Assembly (NCBI GenBank): GCA_037138335.1
Contig: JBAXIO010000007.1
Coordinates: forward strand, 1-64,000
Direction of reading: 5' to 3'
Source: CAIRDP01 sp037138335
Lineage (GTDB): Bacteria; Bacteroidota; Bacteroidia; Bacteroidales; FEN-979
DNA length: 64,000 nucleotides
This document shows, piece after piece, positions 42,831 to 52,258 of this stretch (position 1 is the stretch's first letter; the number at the start of each line of letters is the position of its first letter). Position numbers and translations under genes: made by a program. The notes beneath the pieces are model-generated. The model had not been told where the DNA came from. It saw only the letters and a program-made list of their open reading frames with translations, and made no database searches.

Positions 42831-43823
42831 ATGAAACTAATTAATAAGCTTGCTTTACTGCCAATCCTAATCTCATGTTTAATACTTGTTTCTTCCTGTA
42901 AAAAGAAAAGCGAGGATACTCCTGCAGCCGGGCCGGTCCCGGTCCTGCTTACGTCGGGTTTCAGCAATATCCTGCTGACAACAGCTAAATGTACCGGAAA
43001 TATTACCAGTGACGGGGGTACTTTTGTTGTAAAAAGAGGGTTCTGCTGGAGCCATACCAACCAGAACCCCAATATACAGGACGATACGGTCATTGCCGGG
43101 AACGGGGCCGGAGTTTTCTCGGCCACAATGACCAACCTTAAAGGCCAGTCTGTGTTTTATGTACGTGCCTTTGCAACAAACAGCAACGGAACGGGCTATG
43201 GGTCGATACTGACCTTATCGACCCTCGATTCAACGATCTCCGACATAGACAATAATAATTACCGCATTGTACAGATCGGGACCCAGGTCTGGATGGCTGA
43301 GAACCTGAAAACGACAAAGTACAGCAACGGGAATCCCCTGCCCAATGTTTATGATGCAACGGAATGGAGCCAGCGCACTGCAGGCGCTTACTGCGAATAT
43401 GACAACTCTTCCGCCAACGCGAGTGTTTATGGGATGCTGTATAACTGGTATGCCGTAAACGACAGCCGAAACATCGCCCCTGTGGGCTGGCACGTACCGT
43501 CCCACGACGAATTCACAGTCCTGCTGACTTACCTGGGAGGGAAGGATGTTGCCGGCGGGAAACTTAAAGAGCCGGGTACAACCCATTGGGACAGCCCCAA
43601 TACAGGAGCAACCAATGAGACAGGGTTTACTGCCCTTGCCGGCGGTTACCGCAGTGAAACCGGATCGTTCGGGGGGAAAGGAGGAGGAACTACATGCTGG
43701 CTTTCTACTGATTATGGCTCGAGTAATGCCTGGTTTATGCAGCTTACCTATAATAATGCCATGTTTCTCAATTCTGTTTTATATATAAAGGCCGGGGCCT
43801 CTTTACGTTGCGTTCGTGACTAA
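42831..43823 (+). CDS. FISUMP-domain lipoprotein (tandem copy 1)
   Basis: The 330-residue lipoprotein has a lipobox in LILVSSCKKK, then a small beta domain with TSDGGTFVVKRGFCWSHTNQNPNIQ (about 50-125), and a C-terminal FISUMP domain (about 140-330). The FISUMP hallmarks are IVQIGTQVWMAENLKT, WHVPSHDEFTVLLTYLGG, GGKLKEPGTTHWDSPNTGATNETGFTALAGG and RCVRD. It is next to a second copy at 43974-44972; the two share domain order and most residues. The function of FISUMP proteins is not established. Confidence 0.9.
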   Translation: MKLINKLALLPILISCLILVSSCKKKSEDTPAAGPVPVLLTSGFSNILLTTAKCTGNITSDGGTFVVKRGFCWSHTNQNPNIQDDTVIAGNGAGVFSATMTNLKGQSVFYVRAFATNSNGTGYGSILTLSTLDSTISDIDNNNYRIVQIGTQVWMAENLKTTKYSNGNPLPNVYDATEWSQRTAGAYCEYDNSSANASVYGMLYNWYAVNDSRNIAPVGWHVPSHDEFTVLLTYLGGKDVAGGKLKEPGTTHWDSPNTGATNETGFTALAGGYRSETGSFGGKGGGTTCWLSTDYGSSNAWFMQLTYNNAMFLNSVLYIKAGASLRCVRD

Positions 43824-43973
43824 GCTGGTACAGTAGCCTTTGCAATCAGGGGATTGATATCTTACGGATGATCTGCACTGTTTTATCCTTTGAAAGCAGA
43901 TATTTTAAACAATGTCAGGCCATCTTACTATATAAAATAAATTTATACTTATTTTTACCGAAATTAAAAACGC

Positions 43974-44972
43974 ATGAAAGTATTTGCTACAGTTTCCACC
44001 CTGGCGACCCTGATTATAGTCATGATGTTAAGTCAGGCTTGTAAAAAGAAAACCGATGATACACCGCTGACCGGGCCTGTACCGGTTATAACCACGGTGG
44101 AATATAGTAACGTGCTGCTTAACACAGCTGATTTTACTGGGAATGTAACAAGCGACGGGGGAAGTTATGTAACAAAACGCGGGTTCTGCTGGAGTAATTC
44201 CAACCAGAACCCGACAATACAGAACGACACTGTAGTATGCGGGAGCGGGGCCGGTTCTTATACAGGAACGATAAAACGAATGCATGGACAGAGTTTATAT
44301 TACGTAAGGGCCTATGCAACAAATACAAACGGAACTGGATACGGCAGTACATTTAACCTCACAACCATTGATTCAACCATCGCCGATGTTCAGGGCAATT
44401 ATTACCATATTGTCCAGATCGGCACCCAGGTGTGGATGGCCGAAAACCTGAAAGTGACATCCTCACGCAACGGGGTTCCGATACCCAATGTTACAGATCC
44501 AGTTCAATGGGGCCAGCTTAACCAGTTTCAAATTGGAGCATATTGTGATTACGAAAACGATCCGGTCAAATCAGGCACGTACGGGAGGTTGTACAATTGG
44601 TATGTAGTTCAAAATATCCCCCTTTCCCCGGCAGGCTGGCATATTCCCAATTATTTTGAATGGTATATAATGATAGATTACCTTGGAGGCGAGACCATTG
44701 CAGCAGCAAAACTTAAAGAAGCCGGTACACTCCACTGGGACAGCGGTAATACCGGGGCAACAAACGAATCAGGCTTTACAGCCCTTCCGGGCGGATGGCG
44801 TAACGTGCAGAGTGCCTTCTCGGAGATCTTCTATGCCGGGAACTGGTGGACATCAACCTATTACCAGGCGGATGAATCTTGGATGATACGTATGACCAGC
44901 GATAAAAATAGTATGTATAGCAACAGATTTTCAACTACTTTCGGTTTATCAATCCGCTGCGTCAGGGACTAA
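43974..44972 (+). CDS. FISUMP-domain lipoprotein (tandem copy 2)
   Basis: The 332-residue paralogue of the preceding gene has a lipobox in MMLSQACKKK. The same VTSDGGSYVTKRGFCWSNSNQNPTIQ domain is followed by FISUMP motifs: IVQIGTQVWMAENLKV, WHIPNYFEWYIMIDYLGG, AKLKEAGTLHWDSGNTGATNESGFTALPGG, SIRCVRD. The central parts differ, with GAYCDYENDPVKSGTYGRLYNWY. The tandem arose by duplication and has diverged. The gap between the copies is 150 bases with no features found. Confidence 0.9.
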   Translation: MKVFATVSTLATLIIVMMLSQACKKKTDDTPLTGPVPVITTVEYSNVLLNTADFTGNVTSDGGSYVTKRGFCWSNSNQNPTIQNDTVVCGSGAGSYTGTIKRMHGQSLYYVRAYATNTNGTGYGSTFNLTTIDSTIADVQGNYYHIVQIGTQVWMAENLKVTSSRNGVPIPNVTDPVQWGQLNQFQIGAYCDYENDPVKSGTYGRLYNWYVVQNIPLSPAGWHIPNYFEWYIMIDYLGGETIAAAKLKEAGTLHWDSGNTGATNESGFTALPGGWRNVQSAFSEIFYAGNWWTSTYYQADESWMIRMTSDKNSMYSNRFSTTFGLSIRCVRD

Positions 44973-44973
44973 C

Positions 44974-45040
44974 CAGTAATGGTGACTGTTAAAAAGTGAC
45001 TGGTGACTGCCGGCTCATGGCTCATGGCTTATGGCTTATG
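44974..45040. repeat. Short heptamer repeats after the FISUMP tandem
   Basis: Repeats GTGACTG and GGCTCAT/GGCTTAT fill the convergent gap between the FISUMP and comB genes, starting two bases after the stop. Confidence 0.6.
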
Positions 45041-45048
45041 ACCGGGCC

Positions 45049-45768
45049 CTACCCTTTATCAAGAATTACTCCTCCTTCAAAGACTGGGATTACCGAAGTT
45101 GAATCGGCTGTGAGGCTGTATGGGATCACATCGTCGAGACCCAGCTTCTTCAAGCGGTGACGGTGGGCCGCTTTTTCGAGATAAGCCGGCAGATCGGTCT
45201 TCGCGATATTCCAAAGGTCCATCGAAGCATGGGCGCTGTCGCAGAATGTTTCAAAACCGGGATGCTTCAGCAGCTTTTCTGACAGGGCCCCGGCAAAGAG
45301 CGAATCCTCAAGGCAGAACTTGTTTTTCCAGCCCGAACATAAGATCACAATGTTTTTATTCTCCTTAACCAGCCATTCACTTAAAGCGGTGATGTTCACG
45401 AAAGCACCCATGGCGATCTTCCGCGCATGCCTGGCGGTCTCAATGGCCCGCGTTCCGTTAGTCGTGCAATAAACCAGGGTCTTCCCTCCTATGGCCTCAG
45501 GGGTGAAATTGAAAGCCGAATTCCCGAAGTCGGCCCAATCGAGTTTTTTCCCGTCCTGCTCGCTGGCAACCAGGTAGCCTTCCGATTTAAGCTCCATGGC
45601 CTGCTCCAGTGAGGCTACCGGTATGATCTCCTTAACCCCGTTCTGAAATGCAGCACATATGCTGGTGGTGGCACGCAGGATATCGGCAAGAACAACGATA
45701 TAATCGTCTTTGGTGGTGATATCCGCGAAGAGCTTGGGCGTAAAGCAGACTTCTATGGTTTTGTTCAT
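45049..45768 (-). CDS. comB: 2-phosphosulfolactate phosphatase (ComB)
   Basis: This 239-residue protein matches ComB: LADILRATTSICAAFQNGVKEIIPVAS at the start, TLVYCTTNGTRAIETARHARKIAMGAFVNI in the middle, and NIVILCSGWKNKFCLEDSLFAGAL followed by DSAHASMDLW. ComB removes phosphate from 2-phosphosulfolactate, giving sulfolactate in routes to coenzyme M or other sulfonates. In Bacteroidota coenzyme M is not expected, so it probably feeds sulfonate or sulfonolipid metabolism (inference). No other sulfonate gene is nearby. Confidence 0.9.
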   Translation of the reverse strand: MNKTIEVCFTPKLFADITTKDDYIVVLADILRATTSICAAFQNGVKEIIPVASLEQAMELKSEGYLVASEQDGKKLDWADFGNSAFNFTPEAIGGKTLVYCTTNGTRAIETARHARKIAMGAFVNITALSEWLVKENKNIVILCSGWKNKFCLEDSLFAGALSEKLLKHPGFETFCDSAHASMDLWNIAKTDLPAYLEKAAHRHRLKKLGLDDVIPYSLTADSTSVIPVFEGGVILDKG

Positions 45769-45804
45769 TGGTTCTTGATAATGGCGCTGCGCGCCGATTC
45801 TTCC

Positions 45805-45940
45805 TATCCAGTTATCCAGCTATCCAGTTATCCAGCTATCCAGTTATCCAGTTATCCAGCTATCCAGTTATCCAGCTATCCAGCTATCCAGCTATCCAGC
45901 TATCCAGCTATCCAGCTATCCAGTCATCCAGTTATCTAGT
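45805..45940. repeat. Seventeen-unit octamer tandem array
   Basis: One hundred thirty-six bases made of about seventeen TATCCAG(C/T) octamers (minus strand RCTGGATA). It begins inside the stop codon of the LRR gene (TAG within ACTAGATA) and runs to about 37 bases before the comB ATG. Confidence 0.9.
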
Positions 45941-48557
45941 AAAACACCACCTCGCACTTAGGATGTGCAGCCTTAAACTTCTCCACTTTCTTGGCCGAGA
46001 TCTTGGTGTTAAAGATCTTGAGGTTTTCGAGGCTCCTGATGTTATCCAGCTCGTCGAGGCTGCTTACCTTGGTATTGTATAGCTCCAGTATTTTCAGGTT
46101 GTGAAGGTTCACAAGGTATTTCAGCCTCTTTACCGGGGTCCCGCTGAACTTCAGGCTCTCAAGCTGGGTCATGTTCTGTATGGGCATCAGTTCCTCCACC
46201 TGGCTGTTGCTGAAATCGAGGTCTTTAAGTTTTGGGAGCCCTGTGATCGGACTGAGGTCGGTAACAGGGTTCTTCCCGCAATGAAGGCTTTCAAGTTTGG
46301 TCATATTCCTAAGGGGCTCCAGGCTGTTCACCGTTGTACCGGTAAAGGTAAAATCCTTAAGCCTTGTAAGCTTTAGTACAGGCGTTAGATCGTTTATCGA
46401 AAAGTTTTCGGCAATGCTGAGCTCATCCATATTGGCGATTCTTTGCAGTTGCAGCTTGTCGGGCTGTCCTTTGAGCTCTTCTGCAGCCATAAGGACATCC
46501 TGCCAGGCTTTGCTAAGCCCTTTCCACCAGTTATTATTTTCAAACGTCTGGAAAAGAAGCAGGCATCCGGGATCCTTGTCAAGGAAAGCATTGGCTTCCT
46601 TCAGCACAACCTGGCTGTTGTCGGCAAACACGAATTGCAGGTCCTTCATGCCGTAAAGAGGGCTTAGATCGGCAACCTGTGTATTTTCGATGCTGATGAC
46701 CTTAAGGTTGGCGAGGGTGCCCAGGGCCTGCAGGCTGCTTACCGAAGTATTGTTAAGGTACAGGGTTTGCAGGTTGACCAGGTTCTTCAGGGGAGAAATA
46801 TCGGTCACAGCTGTACTGGATGCGTATAACACCCTCAGTAATGAAAGCATGGCAGCGGGTTCCAGGCTTTTAATGTTCATCCGCCCCACAACATTAACAC
46901 TGTCGACGAGGATGAGCTTGTGAAGCTGCTCTTTTGAAGGCGGATTGCTGAGTTCGGTAAAATGGCTCAAGATGTTCTGCCAGTCGGTGTTCAGGACTGA
47001 CCACCATTTGGCGAGTTCGGCCGATTCAAACACTAAGAAGGCTTTAGGATGCCTGATCATAAATGCAATGGCTTCCTGCTTCGGCAATGGGGTATAATCG
47101 CAATAGATCCTCTGCAGGGCGGGTAAGTTGTCCAAGGCTTTGAGGCTGGTTATCCCGGTGCTGTCGGCCTGCAATATCCTCAGCTTGCTCAGGTTCTGAA
47201 GCGCATCGATACTTTTTATGCGGGTGGATGAGATATTGAGCAGCTCAAGGTTCACCAGTGTGGCAATGGGAGAAAGATCGCTTACGGGCGTATTGCTCAG
47301 CCTGAGGTCGTCAAGGGAATCGAGTGAGCTTATGGGCGCCAGCGATGAAACCTTAGTATTGCTGATATCGAGGTCCGACAATCCCGGAAAATTTACAAGC
47401 AGTCCCAGGTCCTGTATCCCGCTTCCCTTCAGGAACAGCTGCCTGATATGGGTGCAATAATGCAGGGGCTCCAGGCTGTTCACAGCGGTGTTGGAGATAT
47501 TGAGGATCCCGAGATGGTTCAGGTTCCTCAGGGGCATGAGGTCGCTCACCGGGGTGCGGGCCAGGTTGACTTCAAGGAGGTCGCTGAGTTTGCTTAAAGG
47601 GCTCAGGTCAGAGATGGTCACATTCCCCGAAAGGTCTATCTTTTTCAACCTCATGATCTGGGTAAGTGCGTTATAGTAGGCATTCTGGTCTATGGCGACC
47701 TGTTGCCCTGCCACCATTGCAACGGTATCGTTGTATGAAGCCACAGAGCCGAGGTTCACGCCTCCCCCAAGCTGCATATCCTTTCCCAGGGTTGCCTGCC
47801 ATCCCTGCGACAGGCCGTTCCACCAACGCCTCATATCGTCTTTTTCATTGAGCTTGGTGGTATATACGCTTACGATCTTAAGCTGCTGGTTCTTTTCGTC
47901 GTAATTGATCTCGATGTACCTCACCAGGTTGTTATTAATACTCACATCGTTGAGGTTGACACCGCTAAGGTTGCGGTTGCATGTTATTTTGAAAAAAGTA
48001 TTCCCCAGTTCATTGGTCATCACGCTGATGTCCTGAACGTTATAAGTAAACTTAGCCTGTTTGAAGAAGAAGTCCACATCGGTGAGGTAGCTCTGCACAT
48101 CCTTGTACATCGGCACCATATGGGTATCGAGGTCGTCTTCGATCTGCACTTCGCTGTCCCAGAAAAACTTTAAATAACTGTCGTTGATGATCACCTGCTT
48201 GTCCTGGACTGTGTTCTTCTTATCGGCCAGGAAATTCAGGGTGCTTTCAAAGAATTTCACTATGCCGTTGGCCTGTTCTTTTAAGGGATCGATCTTGTCG
48301 GCAGGCAGAGCCCCGGGTTTAGGGGCGTTCTTATCAAGCGCTTTTCCCGGGGAGGTCTTAGAGGATCCTGATTTCTGTATCCCGGTTTTTGTACCCTTGC
48401 TTGCGGGCTTTGCGGCAGTCTTGCTGCCGCTTTTGGTTGCGGATTTAGTTTGCGTGCTGCTTGTTTTCTTGGCCTGGGCCTGGGCCTTGTTGCATACAAA
48501 TCCGCCGAAGGCGATAATTAAAATAATGACCGCTATTGTGTGAAACCGGGTTCTCAT
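45936..48557 (-). CDS. Exported leucine-rich-repeat protein with three repeated WW linkers
   Basis: I chose ATG at 48557 (MRTRFHTIAVIILIIAFGGFVCNKAQAQ, a signal sequence); the open frame continues upstream into the previous gene. The 873-residue protein has a low-complexity Lys/Ser/Thr linker (about 30-80), an alpha+beta domain, then leucine-rich repeats of the 'L..L..LD.S.T.VSDLSPL' type. Three times a segment 'P.a.lvFe....WW..L...WQ..L' interrupts them: RRWWNGLSQGWQ, AKWWSVLNTDWQ and NNWWKGLSKAWQ. The repeats suggest a curved binding surface outside the inner membrane. It is the fourth gene of a tight operon. Confidence 0.87.
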   Translation of the reverse strand: MRTRFHTIAVIILIIAFGGFVCNKAQAQAKKTSSTQTKSATKSGSKTAAKPASKGTKTGIQKSGSSKTSPGKALDKNAPKPGALPADKIDPLKEQANGIVKFFESTLNFLADKKNTVQDKQVIINDSYLKFFWDSEVQIEDDLDTHMVPMYKDVQSYLTDVDFFFKQAKFTYNVQDISVMTNELGNTFFKITCNRNLSGVNLNDVSINNNLVRYIEINYDEKNQQLKIVSVYTTKLNEKDDMRRWWNGLSQGWQATLGKDMQLGGGVNLGSVASYNDTVAMVAGQQVAIDQNAYYNALTQIMRLKKIDLSGNVTISDLSPLSKLSDLLEVNLARTPVSDLMPLRNLNHLGILNISNTAVNSLEPLHYCTHIRQLFLKGSGIQDLGLLVNFPGLSDLDISNTKVSSLAPISSLDSLDDLRLSNTPVSDLSPIATLVNLELLNISSTRIKSIDALQNLSKLRILQADSTGITSLKALDNLPALQRIYCDYTPLPKQEAIAFMIRHPKAFLVFESAELAKWWSVLNTDWQNILSHFTELSNPPSKEQLHKLILVDSVNVVGRMNIKSLEPAAMLSLLRVLYASSTAVTDISPLKNLVNLQTLYLNNTSVSSLQALGTLANLKVISIENTQVADLSPLYGMKDLQFVFADNSQVVLKEANAFLDKDPGCLLLFQTFENNNWWKGLSKAWQDVLMAAEELKGQPDKLQLQRIANMDELSIAENFSINDLTPVLKLTRLKDFTFTGTTVNSLEPLRNMTKLESLHCGKNPVTDLSPITGLPKLKDLDFSNSQVEELMPIQNMTQLESLKFSGTPVKRLKYLVNLHNLKILELYNTKVSSLDELDNIRSLENLKIFNTKISAKKVEKFKAAHPKCEVVFY

Positions 48558-48561
48558 GAAA

Positions 48562-49473
48562 CTAATAACTATGTGTGTAATGCTTGAGCAATTCATTTTT
48601 GTCTCCGGGCGACAGCCTGACGAGGTTTGAGATAAGCCAGCCGCTGTTGTAGTTGTTGCGGTTAAAGAAGGATATCTCGAAATACCAGTTGGGAACCTGG
48701 AAGACATGGAATTTTTCGTTGTTGACCGATACAAATTTAAGGTTTCCTTCCTTCAGTTCCGAAACGAAGAGGGCCAGGTAGTCGGGAACATAGTTCCTGT
48801 CGAGGTAGAAGTCGATATTCTTCGGATCATCCAGGGCCTTATGGATGTTCATAAAATCGATCTCGTGGCTCATGGGGTGGAGGAAAAATTTAAGATTCGT
48901 AGTATCGCCAAGATGAGTGAAATACGTATTAAACTTGTCGCAGAAACAGTTTGAAAGCACCCATTTGTATCCCCCGTTCTGCTGTTCTATCCTCAGGTAA
49001 AGGATGATGTTTACCGTTTGCTTCTTCCAGGTGAAGGTAGTAGCGACCTCGCAGAACCAGTCTTTGGCATGGAAATCGAGCAGTACCGGGGCTTTCTTAT
49101 TAAGGACTTCCTCTATGAAAACGGTTTTCTGGTCGTTGTTTACCAAAGGGCTGTCCTTGTCGAACAGCATGTTCATGTATTTGCGCCTGAGTTTGAGGTC
49201 GTGGTAAGCGGTTTGCCCGGGGTAGAGTCTGGTTCCGCTCACGTCTTCCTCCCCGTTAAAGCGGCGGAAGAACTGGTTTACCTGCTTGGTCTGGGCGTAG
49301 AACACGGTTTCGTCGCCGGCAATTCCGCCAATGCTGCCTTGCGGTCTTGCGCAAAGCGGGGCCAGAAAAGCCAGGAAAATAAAAGCCAGTGTTCGCAGAG
49401 CTTTGGTTTTAACAGGTTTCTTGAAAGCCAGTGTTCGCAGAGCTTTTGTTTTAGCAGGTTTCTTGAAAGCCAA
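48562..49473 (-). CDS. Exported hypothetical protein with 42-bp tandem repeats at its start
   Basis: The frame encodes about 303 residues. The signal region is preceded by tandem copies of a 14-residue unit (AFKKPxKTKALRTL), due to a 42-bp DNA repeat. There is no ATG near the signal; the first plausible start is TTG at 49473, and the frame stays open into the end of the upstream gene. After the signal (FIFLAFLAPLCARPQG) the protein has an alpha+beta domain with KDWFCEVATTFTWKKQTVNIILYLRIEQQNGG and several aromatic repeats. The LRR gene begins 4 bases after its stop. The function is unknown. Confidence 0.72.
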   Translation of the reverse strand: MAFKKPAKTKALRTLAFKKPVKTKALRTLAFIFLAFLAPLCARPQGSIGGIAGDETVFYAQTKQVNQFFRRFNGEEDVSGTRLYPGQTAYHDLKLRRKYMNMLFDKDSPLVNNDQKTVFIEEVLNKKAPVLLDFHAKDWFCEVATTFTWKKQTVNIILYLRIEQQNGGYKWVLSNCFCDKFNTYFTHLGDTTNLKFFLHPMSHEIDFMNIHKALDDPKNIDFYLDRNYVPDYLALFVSELKEGNLKFVSVNNEKFHVFQVPNWYFEISFFNRNNYNSGWLISNLVRLSPGDKNELLKHYTHSY

Positions 49474-49486
49474 TGGTTTCAGAGCC

Positions 49487-50080
49487 TTACTTTTTGGAAG
49501 TTTCTTTCACCCTGATATCGCCGAGCATCACATCCCAGAACCCGATAAGCCGTCCGCCGATCTGTGTTTCCTTGCGCTTAACGTAAATCGTGATGTCTTT
49601 TTTCGTAGTGTCTTCGTAAACCAGTCCTTTTTCCTTGTCATATCCCTGGAATTTCTGGTAAACAGTGATAACACCCACGAAAGTGCCGTCGGGCTGGCGT
49701 TCGAGGTCGCTCACATACTGGATTTTGTACCAGTCGATTACAACTTTGCTGTAGTTTAACTGCATCAGGCGGTCGAAGTATTCGCGTACCTTGTAATTCG
49801 TGATCTGTTCGGGACGGTTGATGGAACTTACTCCCATTTCTGCTCCGTCCATGAAAAGTTCGCAGGCGCGTTCGATCACCCTCTGGGCATCGCTCCAGGG
49901 TGTGGTTTTATCGCCGATAATGCTGATGTATTTCGAAAGATCCCTCACTTTCTCAAGTGCCAGGCTGTCGATAGCATGTTTACGGTCAGGTGTGATCTCA
50001 ACAGGGGGAACCTGCGTTTGGGCATATAATCCTGTTCCGAACAGGCATGCGAATATTGTTAAGGCTAATAGCTTCTTCAT
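49487..50080 (-). CDS. Exported hypothetical protein of the LRR operon
   Basis: The 197-residue protein has a signal peptide (1-20, ending GLYAQ). The remaining region has a helical part (about 30-100) and a beta part with WYKIQYVSDLERQPDGTFVGVITVYQKFQGYDKEKGLVYEDTTKKDITIYVK and LIGFWDVMLGDIRVKE. The pattern of strands resembles a cystatin/NTF2-like domain, an inference only. It is 8 bases behind the preceding lipoprotein gene and 13 before the next, so it is part of the four-gene operon. Confidence 0.75.
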   Translation of the reverse strand: MKKLLALTIFACLFGTGLYAQTQVPPVEITPDRKHAIDSLALEKVRDLSKYISIIGDKTTPWSDAQRVIERACELFMDGAEMGVSSINRPEQITNYKVREYFDRLMQLNYSKVVIDWYKIQYVSDLERQPDGTFVGVITVYQKFQGYDKEKGLVYEDTTKKDITIYVKRKETQIGGRLIGFWDVMLGDIRVKETSKK

Positions 50081-50088
50081 GGTCTTTC

Positions 50089-50898
50089 TTACTTTTTGAT
50101 CAGGTCAAGTTCTTTGATTTTTCCGCTGGCATCCTGCTGAATGGCATCCACTGCATTGGCGCTTTTCTTCTGGTCTTTGCAGAAGTTGAGATAGCGCTGT
50201 ATGGTGGTGGGTTTGTCGTAGTCGACCGTGTTGCCCTGGCGATAAATAATAATGAGAACCGGGGCATCAGGATCTGAGAAATACTGCAGGGTGTTTTTGA
50301 TGAGGTTGTCGGCTTCGGTTGGGTTGCCAGCCTTGGCGGCATCGGCAATACCCTGGAAAGCGTTCTCAAGCTGTGTCTTTACAGGGAGTGCAGGTTTGTT
50401 GCGCATCCCGTCTATCTTGTTCTGGACCTTGTATATCAGGTCATTGACCTCTGAATCTCCAAGATTCTGTGATTTGATCACATCGAGTTGCTTTTGAAGC
50501 TCGGAAGCTGATTTTCCTTCATTGTTCAGCAGCATGTCGAGCAGGGCCGCCTTCGCCGCATCCACTTTTTGCGCATGCAGTTTCTCGTTATTTGCATAGG
50601 CTTTTTTTATTGCCTGCTGGGCCTGGATGATCAGGTCGTTGACAGTCGGGTCGTTGAGTTTCTTATTGATGATATCATTTACCTGCTTTTCCTGGTCGGC
50701 CAGCGAAAGTGTGCTTGTGCCGTCTATAATTGACGCCAGTTGCTTTTTCGCGATCTCAATCTGGGCCTTACGTTCTTTTTTGGACATTTTGCCCGTTGAT
50801 TTGCAGCTCTCGGTTCCGAGGCCCATCGCGATAATTGCGATCATCACAATGACTGATGACCACCTGATAGTTTTTAGTTTATTCATTGGTTGTGTCAT
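50089..50898 (-). CDS. Helical lipoprotein, first gene of the LRR operon
   Basis: The 269-residue product has a signal with Cys near residue 32 (LGTESCKSTGK), probably a lipoprotein. The body is alpha-helical and has two similar blocks (NDPTVNDLIIQAQQAIKKAY and GDSEVNDLIYKVQNKIDG), followed by a region with VLIIIYRQGNTVDYDKPTTIQRYLNFCKDQKK. I do not recognise a family. The start may be at Met5. Three genes follow with gaps of 8, 13 and 4 bases. Confidence 0.75.
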   Translation of the reverse strand: MTQPMNKLKTIRWSSVIVMIAIIAMGLGTESCKSTGKMSKKERKAQIEIAKKQLASIIDGTSTLSLADQEKQVNDIINKKLNDPTVNDLIIQAQQAIKKAYANNEKLHAQKVDAAKAALLDMLLNNEGKSASELQKQLDVIKSQNLGDSEVNDLIYKVQNKIDGMRNKPALPVKTQLENAFQGIADAAKAGNPTEADNLIKNTLQYFSDPDAPVLIIIYRQGNTVDYDKPTTIQRYLNFCKDQKKSANAVDAIQQDASGKIKELDLIKK

Positions 50899-50926
50899 GT
50901 TTATTTACTTTTTTGATAACGGGATG

Positions 50927-50973
50927 CGGGATAAGGGATTCGGGATATCCTGCATCTTGCATCCTGCATCCTG
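50927..50973. repeat. Short heptamer repeats upstream of the LRR operon
   Basis: Imperfect repeats of ATCCTGC/GGGATA type between gcvT and the LRR operon. Confidence 0.55.
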
Positions 50974-51005
50974 ATAATAACGTTTCTTAAACTCACTTAG
51001 TATAT

Positions 51006-52094
51006 CTATCCTTTATAGAAAGGGAACTTTACCACGTGGGCTTTAAGCACTTTGTCGCGTACTTTCACGTAAATCGTTGATCCCTCTTTGGATAATTCCG
51101 AAGGAACATACCCCATGCCGACAGGTATTTTTACCGTTGGTCCCATGGACCCGGAGGTGACCTCCCCTATCTTGTTGCCCGAAGCGTCGGTGATATCGTA
51201 ACCGTGGCGAGCGATACCTTTATCGTCCATCACGAAGCCCACCAGCCGGTGTTTTACCCCTTCGCTCTTCTGTTTCAAAAGGTATGCCTTATCGATGAAG
51301 TCCTTGGTGTCGGTGAATTTGGTGATCCATCCCAAACCGGCTTCAATCGGGGAGGTTGTGTCGCATATATCGTTCCCGTAAAGGCAATAACCCATTTCAA
51401 GGCGGAGGGTGTCGCGGGCAGCCAGGCCTATTGGCTTGATGCCGTATTCTTTCCCTGCTTCAAAAACGGCTTCGAAAATTTTAGGGGCATCTTCATTGGC
51501 CATATAGATCTCGCATCCGCCTGAACCGGTGTAACCCGTGGTGGCGAAGATCACATCCTTCACTCCTGCAAACGTGAGTTTTTTGAATGTATAATACTCC
51601 ATGTCGGTGACCTTGGTATCGGTCAGCTTCTGCATTGCTTCCAGGGCTTTCGGACCCTGTATGGCAAGCTGGGCGATCTCATCCGAAGCATTATAAAGAT
51701 CGGCTCCCATTTTATTGTTTTTAACGCACCAGGCCCAGTCCTTATCAATGTTCGCGGCATTCACGACGAGCAGGTAGGTTACGTCATCGACTTTATAAAC
51801 CAGGAGGTCATCCACAATACCGCCCTGACCGTTGGGAAAGCAGCTGTACTGTACCTTGCCCGGGACGAGTTTGGAAGCATCGTTGGAGGTGACCCATTGC
51901 ACGAAGTCGAGGGCCTTGGGGCCTTTCACCCAGAACTCTCCCATATGGGAAACATCGAAAACGCCTACGCCTTTGCGCACTGTTTCGTGTTCTGCAATAA
52001 CTCCCTCGTACTGCAGGGGCATGTAATATCCTGCAAATTCCACCATCTTGGCGCCCATGGCCTCATGGAACTTGGTAAAAGCTGTGTTTTTCAT
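51006..52094 (-). CDS. gcvT: Aminomethyltransferase (glycine cleavage T protein)
   Basis: I placed the start at 52094 ([31 protein letters not shown]), the conserved opening of GcvT; the frame is open 18 codons further. The 362-residue product carries [65 protein letters not shown] and [19 protein letters not shown]. GcvT transfers the aminomethyl group from the H protein to tetrahydrofolate. No gcvH or gcvP is in the window, as often seen in Bacteroidota, where these genes lie apart. Confidence 0.96.
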   Translation of the reverse strand: MKNTAFTKFHEAMGAKMVEFAGYYMPLQYEGVIAEHETVRKGVGVFDVSHMGEFWVKGPKALDFVQWVTSNDASKLVPGKVQYSCFPNGQGGIVDDLLVYKVDDVTYLLVVNAANIDKDWAWCVKNNKMGADLYNASDEIAQLAIQGPKALEAMQKLTDTKVTDMEYYTFKKLTFAGVKDVIFATTGYTGSGGCEIYMANEDAPKIFEAVFEAGKEYGIKPIGLAARDTLRLEMGYCLYGNDICDTTSPIEAGLGWITKFTDTKDFIDKAYLLKQKSEGVKHRLVGFVMDDKGIARHGYDITDASGNKIGEVTSGSMGPTVKIPVGMGYVPSELSKEGSTIYVKVRDKVLKAHVVKFPFYKG

Positions 52095-52258
52095 TATAGC
52101 GATTTTTGAAATGTCGGAGGAAAAAGCAAAGTTAGGGAAAATCCCCAAGCTTTCCCGGGCCTGTTCAAATATTTGGAAGATTGTTCATAATTGAACAGGA
52201 AATTCATTTCAGGCTAAAAACAGAACTTAAGCAAGGATTCCTTAATTTTGAGACCGCT

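Noticed and set aside
45805..45940. CRISPR array
   Set aside because: The units are 8 bp with no unique spacers, and no cas genes are present.
45768..46082. Possible repeat protein with Tyr-Pro-Ile-Gln units
   Set aside because: It is only the translation of the octamer DNA array; no signal or start context.
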